DNA of 64,000 bases from Pictodentalium vernedei (Eukaryota; Mollusca; Scaphopoda; Dentaliida; Dentaliidae), in contig CM062289.1 of the NCBI GenBank assembly GCA_031216915.1, forward strand, positions 390,495,674-390,559,673, written 5' to 3'. Of the stretch, positions 9,544-19,559 are shown in pieces (positions within the stretch are counted from its first letter, which is position 1; each line of letters begins with the position of its first letter). The translations under genes and the position numbers were made by a program. The notes under the pieces were generated by a model. The model saw nothing but the letters and a program-made list of their open reading frames with translations, searched no databases and was not told the origin of the DNA.

Positions 9544-10221
9544 TTGGCGTCCAGACCACCGACCAATCCTTACCCAACGTCATCATACCGTCAGAATGGA
9601 ATGGGTACGTCAGCGTGTTCGCTGGACTCCGCAGCGTTGGAGAACAGTTCTTTTAGTGACGAATCACAATTTTGTCTTCGGCACGCTGATGGTAGGGCAA
9701 GAGTGAATCGCCAACGAGGAGAACGGTTTTCTGATGCTTGCGTGCGGGAATGCGACCGTTTCGGCGGGGGTAGGGTAATGATTTGGGCAGGAATTTCCTT
9801 GCACCATCGAATGCAGTTGATCTTCATCGATGGTAATCTGAATGGACAGCGATAAAGTGACGAAATTCTTAACGCTGTTGTTGTCCCGTTGTTCAACGCT
9901 AACGTCGGATTGCAGTTATTGCAGCAAGACAATGCCCGATGTCACGTGGCGCGTATCTGTCGTGACTTTCTTGAGGAGCAGAGCATCGAACTTCTTCCCT
10001 GGTCCCCACTTTCGCCAGATTTGTCGCAAATCGAGCACCTTTGGGATCAACTGGGCCGTCGGGTACGACTTCATGATCTTCAGACGTTAGGCGATTTACG
10101 TAATGTTCCAAGGCAGGAGTGGAACGCAGTACCACAGGGTGACATCCAGGGACTTATCAGGTCCATGCGCCGTCGATGTCTTGACATCCATGAAGCAAAC
10201 GGTGGACATACACGCTATTGA
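9544..10221 (+). pseudogene. Tc1/mariner transposase (DD34E), 5'-truncated and broken
   Basis: The translation covers the catalytic domain of a Tc1-type transposase. FSDESQFCL carries the first Asp (about 9,650), QQDNARCHVAR the second (about 9,925) and SPDLSQIEHLWD the Glu (about 10,030), with exactly 34 residues between the second Asp and the Glu. One in-frame stop (TAA 9,853-9,855) sits where a Tyr codon is expected. A frameshift near 9,648 separates the upstream part (a WRPDHRPILTQRHH-type reading) from the catalytic part. The DNA-binding N-terminus and both terminal repeats are not found. Confidence 0.9.
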
Positions 10222-10360
10222 CTGCATGTGTGAACTTTTCATTTCACCCCATGTCTGAATTGCGATGTCCTGGCGTGACGATGGCAACAGTCAGAACATG
10301 AAATTATCCAAATTCAAACAGCTAGAATCGAAATATGAATTTACAAAAATTTTTATGGGA

Positions 10361-10612
10361 TTTACCCTTTACCTAACGTAACGGCCAAAACCGGCCAGCG
10401 CTAATCTAAAAAATCGCCAATAAATTTTCATTATTTTTTTCATTTTTTGACTCAAAAACATAGGTTATGACCCCTCGTTGGAACGAGCTCGTCGAGCTCG
10501 TTCCAACGAGGGGTTATAACCTATGTTTTCGAGACAAAAAAGGAAAAAAATTAGTTATTCAAGAATTATTTTTGCAAGTGTCGTCTGCTTTTCAGGTTAG
10601 GTAAAGGGTTAA
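10361..10612. mobile_element. TTAA palindrome MITE (P1), copy at 10.4 kb
   Basis: Inverted ends CCCTTTACCTAAC...GTTAGGTAAAGGG. The right flank is TTAA and the left flank TTTA (one change). The centre is a near-perfect palindrome, CATAGGTTATGACCCCTCG to GGAACGAGCTCG and back. Inner arms carry AACGGCCAAAACCGGCCAG on one side and AAGCAGACGACACTTGC on the other (as complement). No coding capacity. TTAA targets and CCCTTT ends suggest mobilisation by a piggyBac-type transposase (inference). Confidence 0.8.
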
Positions 10613-10934
10613 AACCGATAATACTAATTATTATACTTTCTTTTTTGACTCAGTATATAAGAACGAATACAGGTTGAAAAAAAACATGTGCAAAATTTTC
10701 GAAACGTTTCGAAGGCAGTTTTTTAAGGTATAAAGGGAACACAATGTGTGCAATAACTACGACCCAGACAATTTTGAGCCAGAGTAACCTCGACTCGATT
10801 TTGGTAATTTCAGCCCGTTAGTAGATAATATGTGGAGACCTTTGAAGCCGGTGGGCTTCTTTAAGAAGTATATCTGCTCAGCCCTTCGTCTGTTGTACAC
10901 AGTTTATATCTTTGTAAATTCCATTCACCAGATG
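10613..10934. other. No gene seen; decayed LINE flank
   Basis: Just before 10,935 the translation begins to resemble an endonuclease (PDDLMIIMGDD), so part of this is likely decayed LINE ORF2 N-terminus. The rest has stops in every frame. Confidence 0.35.
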
Positions 10935-11182
10935 ACCTGATGATAATAATGGGTGATGATTTCAATTCGCGCATCTGTAAAATGTCGGACTATGTTACAG
11001 ATGATTGTGATAAATATATTCCTGTTCCAGATACATACATCATTGACACGGCAAGTTGTCGAAAAAGTCCTGATGATACAGTTAGTTATTTTGGAAGACA
11101 ACTTATTTCGTTATGCAAATCTGCATCACTGCGTACTGTAAATGGTAGCATGCCAGGTGAAAATTTTACAAGCCTCACGGGC
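10935..11182 (+). pseudogene. LINE ORF2 endonuclease domain, copy 2 (first part)
   Basis: The frame reads MGDDFNSRI, the GDFN motif of the endonuclease/exonuclease/phosphatase fold that nicks target DNA in LINE retrotransposition. It then has SLCKSASLRTVNGSMPGENFTSLTG, the usual stretch of these enzymes. It is cut at 11,182 by a hAT-like insertion and resumes at 11,922. The corresponding part of copy 1 lies left of the window. Confidence 0.82.
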
Positions 11183-11913
11183 AGGGATGTGGCGACAGGG
11201 GTGTGTGGGTATATGTCCCCCCTCCCCCCCAATCCTGGCCTAAATGTCCTATAGGTGGAAATTCGGAGGTCAAGCCACGAGTAGTTGGAAATCCCATCTA
11301 CCTGTATTTTAGAGCTTCTTTGGCGATGCTGATGTCTTCTTTACTTCCAACTCGGTTTCAAATCGGCAAAAAATCCAACTGTTAGTATTTAAAACTACAG
11401 TGTACGCAATATCGAGCTTCATAAGTATGCATGATATCAATAGGTACGAGATTTCTGCAGTACATTTACTTATCGTAATAAAAAAATGCTCGAAATGCAC
11501 TTCAAGAAAATCGTATCATATTATATTGTTATCCTGAGTTAATTCCATCATTCACAGTTACAAAATGATGAAACATCGAAAATTGATCATTCCTGCACAA
11601 GATCTGATTTAATGTTTAGGACAGTGTGAATTGCTCAAGGTTCTCGGCTTTTGCATTGTTTAGCACATATTCAATCCCCAGAATAATACCAAATAATAAC
11701 AACCTGATAATTCTATCATAAATGTGTTGTTGGCATTTCAGTTACTAGAATTAATTTTAAGCCCCCTTTCATGGCTTCATTTTCAAATTTTTTCTCGGTA
11801 ATGAATTTCCAACTAGGGGACGGACCGGGAGGGGAACCCCCTCCCGGTCCCTCCCCAGTTGGAAATTCACTACTCTACACCTCCCCCATCGGAAACCTCT
11901 AGACACGCCCCTG
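11183..11913. mobile_element. hAT-like non-autonomous element with 8-bp target duplication
   Basis: A 731-bp insertion inside the LINE endonuclease frame. Ends read CAGGGATGTGGC and, as complement of the right end, CAGGGGCGTGTC. It is flanked by the direct repeat CTCACGGG (11,175-11,182; 11,914-11,921). Removing the insert and one repeat restores the endonuclease reading SLTG followed by VVDPVI. Eight-base duplications and CAGGG ends are typical of hAT elements. A strong hairpin (TTTCCAACTAGGGGA... arms) lies at 11,801-11,869. No transposase is found. Confidence 0.85.
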
Positions 11914-11921
11914 CTCACGGG

Positions 11922-12590
11922 TGTAGTGTAGTAGATCCTGTAATTATTTCCGAGAGATATTTATCCGAAGTATCGTATTTTTGTGTCAAGGATCCAGATG
12001 AGCATTCCACCCACCGCCAGATTTCTCTGGAATGCTGTACTGAATATCGCAGTGATGCTCATCTTACTTATAAATTTGACAAACCTAAATATAAATTATT
12101 GTGGTCACGTGAATGTGCAGCAAAGGCACTGAAAACAATTTCAAGTGTTGATTTTGAAAATAAATTATTACAGTTTTGAAACTGAAAAAGCCACCGATAT
12201 TGTTGTGCAAGAATTCACAGAATTGCTACAACAAATAGATGTATCGTCATGTAGACGGATTAAATGTGATAAAACAAAGAGCAAAAAAGAAAAACAAGTG
12301 GTTCGTCGATAAAAAATGCAAAACACTAAAACAAATAATGCGTGATGCGACGTGTACAATAAAAAAACAATCTTGGTGATAGGGAACTAGTTATCAAATT
12401 CTTTACAGCCAAGAAGGCATACAAGACAGAAAGAAAATATAAGATGAAATTTTTCAAAGAACAGTTTACATCAAAATTAAAGTTTATGGAAACACCGAAT
12501 CCAATTGAATATTGGAGGGTCATAAAAGATATGAAAAACAACGTGGGAGTGGAAAAAGATGGCTTAGAAGATCCGGATTAAATAGAGGAT
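11922..12590 (+). pseudogene. LINE ORF2 endonuclease end and linker, copy 2
   Basis: This resumes with VVDPVIISERY and DPDEHSTHRQISL; the H is where the SDH motif of the endonuclease lies. It then enters the linker before the RT (YKLLWSRECAAKA), with a stop at about 12,178. After frameshifts the sequence still resembles ORF2 (a WRVIKDMKNN-type reading near 12,515-12,545). It is broken in many places. Confidence 0.72.
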
Positions 12591-12595
12591 ATCTA

Positions 12596-13150
12596 GTGGT
12601 TTTGAGGGGATACCGAAAATTATCTTTTAGGTATCCTCTCAAAAACACCAGATTTTCTTTGTATTATACGCTTTTTATAAGAATCTGATAATTAAATTCG
12701 TTTCAACCATGAATTGATGCATGAAAGTAAACAGCGTATTGAATCATTAATACGCGGAAGTGATTTGATCGATACTCAGAACAGATAGCGTCTTGCGATC
12801 TGATCAGTTGACGGGTTTCTAGTCCAAACATGAAAGTCCGTGATATAAGTTTTTTTTAAAAGGACGTACCAAACCAAAAACATATATTACGAACTTTCAG
12901 GCCGTTTTTGGACTAGCGAGTTTCATGCATCAATTCAAGGTGAATACGTGTTGAATTATTGCTGGAAATGATCGGTATCCACTCAAAAACACTAGATTTT
13001 CTTTTCATTATACGTTTTTAGAACAAATTGATCATTTCCTTTGATAATTTGGTTCGTGTTCACCTTGAAATGATGCTTTGAAAGCCGCCATTTTGATTGA
13101 TACCGTGAAAGTGAAAATGTCTATATCTTCACAGCGGGAGATACGATTTC
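12596..13150. repeat. Diverged tandem repeat inside LINE copy 2
   Basis: Two related blocks of about 100 bases, at about 12,632-12,728 and 12,979-13,086, share CTCAAAAACACYAGATTTTC and ATTATACG...TTTT, with a related GATGCATGAAAG/GATGCTTTGAAAG end. Period is about 350 bases. It lies between the LINE linker and the RT start and interrupts the coding sequence. Source unknown. Confidence 0.5.
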
Positions 13151-14060
13151 TATCTTTTCTCAGTTTCTTCGATAATCTATCGTTTAGCGTATAATAAAGT
13201 GTTATATTCTTTTTGATTTGTATTGTCAAGACACGGCAAATTTTGTAAACAAAACATATAATTTTAAATCAGACACACCATCTCTCGTATATAATTTAAA
13301 TAATGAGAAAATAACAAATTATGAAGGTATAACTGCAATAACAGGATTAAAAAACAATAAGTCTCCAGGTCGTGATTTAATACGGAATGAACTTTTAAAA
13401 ACAGTCGGCTACTTCATAATAGATGACTTGACTAAGATAATTAATATAGTCCTTACGTCTGCAAGATTCCCGATAAGTTGGAATGAGTCAGTTTTGACAC
13501 CAATTTATAAAAAAGGGAGACAGTTATGATCCGAACAACAATACTGCGATAGCAATGAGTAGCTCTGTGGGAAAGTTATTCAATAAGATAATTAACAATA
13601 GAATTTCGGATTACATAGAAAATGATGGAACAATTAAATAAGTGATAATCGGTTTGGATTCAGAAAGCAAAGAAGTACTATAGATAGTTCGTTCATATTA
13701 AAATCTATAAGTCGAAAATACATAAATAAAGGGTACAAGGTTTACACTGCGTTCGTAGATTTTCGTAAAGCGTTTGATTTAGTTAATATTATGTTTGCTA
13801 AGTTAGAACACATCGGTTTTGCAGGGAATATTCTGAATACTATAAAAGCGATGTATGCAACTAGTGATTATTCGACCAAAACCTGTGCTGGGTAAGGTCC
13901 TCGTAGGATATCTGCAGTTGCGGTTAGGCAGGGATGTATCGTATCGCCTACACTTTTTAAAACATTTATTGATGATATTGGAAATGAATTCGATGAAAAA
14001 TGTAGACCAGTTATTGTTGGTGACAAATCCACAAATCATCTTTTATTTGTAGATGATTTA
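13151..14060 (+). pseudogene. LINE ORF2 reverse transcriptase domain, copy 2
   Basis: This matches copy 1 from base 1 onward. It has the same YCQDTANF start (13,218), GLKNNKSPGRDLI, SARFPISWNESVLTPIYKKGR and, in another frame, AFVDFRKAFDLV near 13,755-13,790. A deletion of a few codons follows (SRDI-like codons missing after LV). The catalytic motif is FVDD-like just before the MITE at 14,065. Frameshifts after 13,529 inactivate it. It keeps GR where copy 1 has CS in KSPGRD, closer to the usual LINE motif. Confidence 0.87.
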
Positions 14061-14064
14061 TTAA

Positions 14065-14260
14065 CCATTTAAACCCTAGCGGCAGCTTTTCCGGCCAGGA
14101 ACATGAAATGTCATAACGTCATTAAATTGGATGGCTGTTTAGTAAATGTGTGGGGTAGACCAATCAATATTATTGATTGATCTACTATAAATAATGAATA
14201 TGGACTCTTCTAATTGCTGACATTAAACTGACATGGAAGATACCACTAGAGTGCAAATGG
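14065..14260. mobile_element. Small TTAA MITE (P4) inside LINE copy 2
   Basis: A 196-bp insertion flanked by TTAA (14,061-14,064; 14,261-14,264), with ends CCATTTAAACCC and GTGCAAATGG (inverted CCATTT). Copy 1 lacks it at 905-913, where the frame runs straight from the FGDD motif into VMMSETPEG. It contains a short ATCAATATTATTGATTGAT palindrome. Sequence at 47,160-47,225 looks like a relative of its right half. Confidence 0.85.
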
Positions 14261-14264
14261 TTAA

Positions 14265-14560
14265 TGATGTCGGAAACACCAGAAGGTTTGCAGATGTGTT
14301 TGAATAAGTTGTTTAGCTATGCGTCCAGAAATGATATTTTTATTAATAATTCCAAAACTAAATGTAGGATTTTTCAAAAAAGAGCTTTAAAAAAGTACCA
14401 ACATTCAGTTTAGATGATAATATTTTAGAATGAGTGAAAGAATATACATATTTGGGTTTAAATTTTCTTTTAATGTAAATTTACTGTGTGCCCAGTCCAA
14501 TGTAGTTTGTAAAGGTAACAAAGCATTTCATTGCACTTCCATTAAACTTTAAACCCTGGT
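14265..14560 (+). pseudogene. LINE ORF2 thumb region, copy 2
   Basis: This resumes with MMSETPEGLQM and FSYASRNDIFINNSKTKC, matching copy 1 at 910-1,060. It then decays as in copy 1 (shared stop near 14,412). It carries a few more indels than copy 1. Confidence 0.72.
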
Positions 14561-15384
14561 ATATAACGGAATCGCCGCTATGACATAAATGTTTCTGTAT
14601 TCAACTGGTAATGTACAAGCCGGAATTTTTTTCCCAGCACCGTTTATACTAGTTCCTTTCCCAACGAGTCATTAGTTATGATTCGAATAGATTCCAAATT
14701 TCGTTGTACAATTATCGATCGTCTGTGTGAAAATGAAAACGTCCAAAGCAAAATAAAGTCGGTTCACAAAAAAATTAGTTCTCCAAAAATTACATAATCT
14801 TTTCCTACCACAATAATAACCCATTCTCGTCTACGGATCCCCATATATCTAAATTTCGGTAAATCTTCGGGCATCCTGACATTCTTTGAACATCTTCTAA
14901 AAAAGTTTCTCTCAGCTATTTTGCAAATGCGCCGAAATTTGTACTTATATTTTTACTATCAGTAATAGCCACCAAAAGGTTAGGCGTGAATGGACACTAG
15001 CCGAAGAGAAACAGCGACACGAATTTCAACAAACACGCCCAATAGAAAAGATAACGAATGTAATTTAGCTTCAATCAAAACCAACGAACTCTTCACTTTT
15101 AGGTTTAAACATCGGGATTAAAATTTGCTTATTTAACTGAATTTTAATGCGTGGGATGTGTAATAAACACAGAACGCGATGTGTTTTTGAATTGATGGGC
15201 GTTTTACATAACTCGAGAGGCGAGAGCCTACGGCTCTCGCGAAATATGACTCCGCCATTCCAACGAGTTATGCAAAACACCCACCGAATCAAACACACAT
15301 CGCATTGTGTCTATATATGCACTGACGTCGGCGCTTCGTAAACATGAGATTTTTTTCGTTGATATATGATGTAAACTATTTGAA
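14561..15384. repeat. Old insertion in LINE copy 2, with foldback segment
   Basis: The counterpart of 1,206-2,155. The foldback (15,155-15,325) has lost part of its centre compared with copy 1 (arms CGATGTGT...ACATAACTC and GAGTTATGCAAAACACCC). No gene. Shared position shows it was present before the duplication. Confidence 0.55.
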
Positions 15385-16270
15385 AAGCTAATCAAATAGA
15401 TATTATTGTATGCTGTGAGTTATGGACACCTGATAATAACTTTGATAAAATTGATATCACACCTAATAAGCAGACGCATATAAGATTTTGTAAATCTGTG
15501 TTTGGTGTTAACAGAAAATCACCAAATTATGCCTCACACGCAGAACTAGGTAGAAACCCTTTAATTCTTGATGGAATAATGAATACTATTCGACATATTA
15601 TCAGAATAGGTGAATTCCATGACCAGGTCCTGTTTCGTTCGGCGGCAAATATGGTAAGTGATTCTACAACCAATTAAAAAGGGTCCGAAAGGCAAGGTGT
15701 ACCGAAATTAAATGAGGTTCTGAAAGATCCATTGTCATTAGAAATGTTAAATTAATATAATAACAAAAAGGATCACATCTCAATGTTCCAGACAGAAATG
15801 TTCGATGATGAGAAGAAAGGAGGAAATGAACAAATTGAGACCATATCGCACATTCAAAGATAATTACGATTTAGAGCCCTACTTGATCTCAGTTAAAAAT
15901 TATAGTCTACGGACAATGTTCAGTAAACTAAGAATCAGCAAATCATAAGCCAGAAATAAAAATAGGGAGACATCATTGCCCCAAGGTTCCATGCCATGTG
16001 AACAACGAATATGCAAGAAATGTGATGATAATGTGATGGAATCAGAAGAACACTTTATAATGAAATGTAAAATATATGAAGATGGTCGCAAGTAAAATTT
16101 GAACAAATTCAATCGAAGGAAGTGAAATTTAAGCATTTAAACGACAAAGAAAAATTTGTCTTTATCATGAGAAATGAAAAATCCGAATTTTGTGGAATCA
16201 TCTGTAACATGGTCAGGTGTTTCACCGAAAAAAGGTCATCACATATATACAAATAACATATGATGTATTG
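15385..16270 (+). pseudogene. LINE ORF2 C-terminal region, copy 2
   Basis: This matches 2,156-2,428 plus 3,491-4,070 of copy 1 without the 1,060-bp retroposed insert, proving that insert is later. It includes a SYGHLIITL-type frame near 15,415, the zinc-knuckle region near 16,015-16,070 (EEHFIMKC) and many frameshifts. An extra stretch of about 25 bases follows the empty site at 15,680. Confidence 0.72.
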
Positions 16271-16390
16271 TCATTAATTTGTTACTCATTGTATTACTTA
16301 TGTATTGCTGATATGGCATCGGCCCTCGTGCATGTAAATTGTCATTAAAATCTAATCTAATCAAGAGTAATTAAACACCTAAATTCTTCT
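16271..16390 (+). other. LINE 3' untranslated end, copy 2
   Basis: Same terminal block as 4,599-4,745 (GATATGGCATCGGCCCTCGT, AAATCTAATCTAATC), without the foldback insert found before it in copy 1. Confidence 0.6.
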
Positions 16391-16571
16391 AATCATTTAT
16401 AAATATCTCGATAGAAGCCAAATGAAAAATATGTGATCTACTTCCTAAATATGTATAAAAATTTAAAAAAATAGGCGTGTTTCCCCTTTGTTTGTCGATT
16501 TCAGAATTATTGTCAATGTTAGTAACTTCACTTTCACTCAGAGAAATCCGGGACAAATTTGGTACCACGTG

Positions 16572-16828
16572 CAGTACGTGGATAGTGTATTATCACTAAA
16601 TCACCCTCTGAATGGACATTCCACCCAAGCAATAATTGCAAATTTGTTGCAAAGCATAACAAGCACAAGCAAAGTTTCAATAGTGAACCACTGGGTTAAA
16701 CCCGGTGGTCCATTGGCTGAAATATTGCTTGTGTTTTTTTGTCGATATGTACAGAATTTGAAAGTTATAGTTTGGGTGATAACTCCATTCTCGGATGATT
16801 TAGTTACAATCCACTCTTCAAGTACTGT
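16572..16828. mobile_element. MITE with CAGTACGTGG termini, copy 2
   Basis: Counterpart of 4,923-5,159. The centre is a better palindrome here (16,665-16,735, arms around ACCACTGGGTT and AACCCGGTGGT). That centre is shared with the unrelated-ended MITE at 60,955-61,257. Confidence 0.65.
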
Positions 16829-16879
16829 AGAACCAAATCCCATCGAAGAACCTATCTTCTTTATATAAAAAATTGCCGT

Positions 16880-17010
16880 TGCCGCGCAACTAAACCCTAA
16901 CCAACGAATCGACCGCATTTCCGCGTAATTTTTTAATTAAACAATTGAAAAAGTACTTTTTAAAAAATGCAAAAAAAAAACATATTATGTTACCCCTCGT
17001 TGGAACAAGC
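16880..17010. repeat. Half copy of TTAA palindrome MITE (subfamily 2), copy 2
   Basis: Matches 5,265-5,395. It stops at GGAACAAGCCCG, the centre of the full element. Confidence 0.6.
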
Positions 17011-17447
17011 CCGTCGTAATTTCACTCAACACAGGGCCTACAATGGTATCCACTATCGTGATAACACTCGCTACAAATGCCCCAGATTCGCTCCTAGAGC
17101 ACTAAATTTTGCAAAATTTTATCGGAGATGTGTGTCAGGGTAGTCCTAACAAGGACTCTCCAGTCGTTGCCCCTCCTCTCACTTCCCCGAAGGGAAGTTG
17201 GGGAGGAGACACTGATTAGAGGACCCTTGTTAGAGCACGGGCAGACCCCCGAAACCCCACACAACAGCCTTTCAAAAATAATCTTTGCCACCCTCCCCCC
17301 CCCAAAAAAAAAACAAACTAGAGCACCCCCCCCCCCCCCCCCCCATTATAGAATCCTGGCTACGGTACTTGCGTGCGCTGCAAAATAAAGTTCCATTCAT
17401 TCATTTATGATTTCTAAAAATACGACTGGAAAATAAAATAAACTTAC
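17011..17447. other. Spacer with hairpin and long C run, copy 2
   Basis: Counterpart of 5,396-5,844: a hairpin at 17,115-17,245 and a run of C at 17,322-17,344. No gene is seen. Confidence 0.4.
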
Positions 17448-17544
17448 AAAGAACGATCATGCCCATTATCACGAGAAAAATCAGGTCGAAATTGTACTTT
17501 AAAATCAGAAAACGCTCTGCAATGTCGGTCTCGTTAAGCTCCAT
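17448..17544 (-). CDS. Putative first coding exon of an AMT-type ammonium transporter, copy 2
   Basis: Same 97-base exon as 5,845-5,941, ATG at 17,544 on the minus strand, donor GTAAGT directly after. The peptide begins MELNETDIAERF and ends IFLVIMGMIVL. It differs from copy 1 by two amino acids (Asn to Tyr at 17; Phe to Ile at 22) and one silent change. Family logic is as for copy 1. No second exon is seen downstream (17,447 toward 10,900), where the LINE copy lies. Confidence 0.55.
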
Positions 17545-17959
17545 TTTGATTTTGTAATGCCTACTTCAGAAAGAGTGAAAACAATATTTTTTCCACTTTT
17601 AATATTGCTAAACATTCAATAAATTCCTTTAAAGTGGACGTATGAAGAAAAAATCGGAGGTCACAAAAGTTTCGCATCAGAAAACAGAACGATTTTATTG
17701 GCTGGGCAGAAATGCTTTCAAAACATTAAAACTATTTAGAAAATAATGTATTGGTGCTAACGCATTTTCCACGTTTGTACCATATAATGATTTGTGTCAC
17801 CAGCCTGTTACATTCGGATCAGCTCATTCACCTGTTAGATTGTCAGATGTGGTTCAATCTATCCTTTGTATACGTCCACCAGCACATTTTAAACTTTTGA
17901 TTTTAGTTTAAATAAAAGATTATTCTGATTAATTAACACTTGGATAAATTAATATATGG
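17545..17959 (-). promoter_or_regulatory. Possible upstream region of the transporter-like exon, copy 2
   Basis: Matches 5,942-6,365 with scattered changes, including the GCCAAT-like motif (near 17,700) and ACCAATACAT (near 17,752). It ends at the intact TAA site that the PIF/Harbinger element used in copy 1. Confidence 0.25.
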
Positions 17960-18476
17960 TAAGGCACTTTAAAAAAATGTCACCAATTCCTTTCCTTTTT
18001 TCCAAGACAAACCATGACGCTTCAAATCAACGAAACCTGGACATCTGACGAGAACCCGACGCTATCCCGCACTCATCGCGCCCTGACATGTAGAGAAAAA
18101 CCCTAAACAGCTGAAGAAGGTCGAAAGGGGCTTGCACCACAGCGTCCCTGCACGCCTTCGGCGCGTGAAACCATTCCATTCCCTTTCCTTTTTCTACACC
18201 TCAAATGATTCAAGAGAAGCTTTTCAGACTGTGAAAGGTGGTCAACCACTAGATTACGACAGCTGCAAGGACAAGACAATTCCAGCCATCTCAGTCTCAG
18301 TCCTCGGAACCTCCGCCTACAGACAGTCTCAACATAGTAACCTCCGCCTCCCAAAAAGAGTAAGAAAAAGCATAGACGCCGCTAGCCTGGCCCCGTCCCG
18401 CTTTGCTCACTTGCCTCACCCAGACAATGACATGGAACCAAATTATAATTATACAGTCAACGAGGATAGAAAAGGG
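17960..18476. repeat. Tail sequence with two retroelement-like 3' ends, copy 2
   Basis: Block 18,000-18,178 resembles the 3' end of the retroposed element at 2,431-3,490 (GGTCGAAAGGGGCTTGC, then GCACGCCTTCGGCGCGTG hairpin). Block 18,183-18,476 matches 8,536-8,825. An open frame of 121 codons (18,132-18,497) spans both but has no known domain, and its counterpart in copy 1 is not open over the same span, so I do not call it a gene. Confidence 0.5.
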
Positions 18477-19559
18477 TGCCCTGAAAAAATGGCATAGGAA
18501 AAAATGGCACACTTTTTTGACTTACTAGGAAAAAATGGCACACCAAAAATGCTGTTTTTTTGAGGGGGCGGAAAAAATGGCACAGGAAAAAAGGGCACAC
18601 TTCTATAGTTACCTAAAAAAAATGGCACTGGAAAAAATGGCATACTTTATCATTATTTATTTGTTTTTTTCAAAGAAAAGTGTAATATTAAACTGGGTAT
18701 GAAAGCAGTATCAGTATTTGTTCCCCAATATTCTTTTGATAATAATAAATATTGTTTTATAAACACTGCCATATGGTGGTACCTTACGCTTAGTGTTTGA
18801 GTTGGCTTGTATGAAAGTTTAAAGTATTGTGCAACACAATTACTGTTATTTATTATTAATTGAATATAGATTATAGTGTAAACTCCTGTTAATTGAATAA
18901 AAAATCTTGAAACCTGTCGAGAAATTACCCTGACTCGTCCCAGTTTTTTTTTATCTATTTGGCCTCAGTACATCCAATACAGGCATTTAATCTATTATAT
19001 CTTGTTTGACAGAGCTCATGGAGCTCTGTCGAACAAGATATAATAGAATAAATGCTAAGTTTATCTCCAGAATACAGGAAAATGACACAATCCCTGTTAA
19101 TTGAATACTCCTGTTAATTGAATAATTTTCGATGGCAAAGTGGCTATTCAATTAACAGGGCTCCACTGTACCATTTTTTGTTGGTAATTCCAACTCCTGG
19201 CATCATTTCTTGGAAACTACCAAAAACTTGTAAATATGTAAATTTTGATCTGAGGTAAATTAGCAAATATGTATTAGTGTTTTGTTTTAAAACCCACAAA
19301 AACATGTGCTTTGATGATGGATTACATTTGTGCTATTTTGTGCTATTGTTTCACCTCTTTCTTCCAGAAATAAAAAAAAGTTGTTAATTTTGTGTTTTTG
19401 TATTTAAATGGCATGTACCATTTTTTCCTACCAATTGTGCCATTTTTCCAAGGTGATTAGGGAAGTGTGCCATTTTTTCCTGTGCCGTTTTTCTTCATGC
19501 GTGCCATTTTTTCTTAGGGTGTCAAAAAGTGTGCCATTTTTTCCTGTGCCATTTTTTTC
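18477..19559. mobile_element. FB1: foldback element with AAAAAATGGCAC word arrays
   Basis: The left end (18,477-18,655) repeats GAAAAAATGGCACA-like words six times. The right end (19,410-19,559) carries the same words as complement (TGTGCCATTTTTTCC). A direct repeat GAAAAGGG lies at 18,469-18,476 and 23,813-23,820, i.e. outside the later insert at 19,566-23,802, so FB1's last bases are at 23,803-23,812. The matching single site is at 8,818-8,825. The interior has no open frame with a known domain and carries a nested MITE (18,873-19,171). I know no described family with this layout. Confidence 0.6.
18873..19171. mobile_element. pogo/Tigger-like MITE nested in FB1
   Basis: The right end, as complement, reads TACAGTGGAGCCCTGTTAAT and the left end TATAGTGTAAACTCCTGTTA, so both start TA-CAGTG...CTGTTAATTGAATA. 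This form resembles pogo/Tigger termini (CAGT..AACCCTGTTAA-like). A central palindrome (18,992-19,046, arms TATTATATCTTGTT) is present. The CTGTTAATTGAATA word also occurs twice internally (19,101-19,125). No transposase. Confidence 0.6.

Noticed and set aside
18132-18497. 121-aa gene in the copy 2 tail
   Set aside because: It spans two repeat blocks; the duplicated copy at 8,536-8,825 does not keep the frame.
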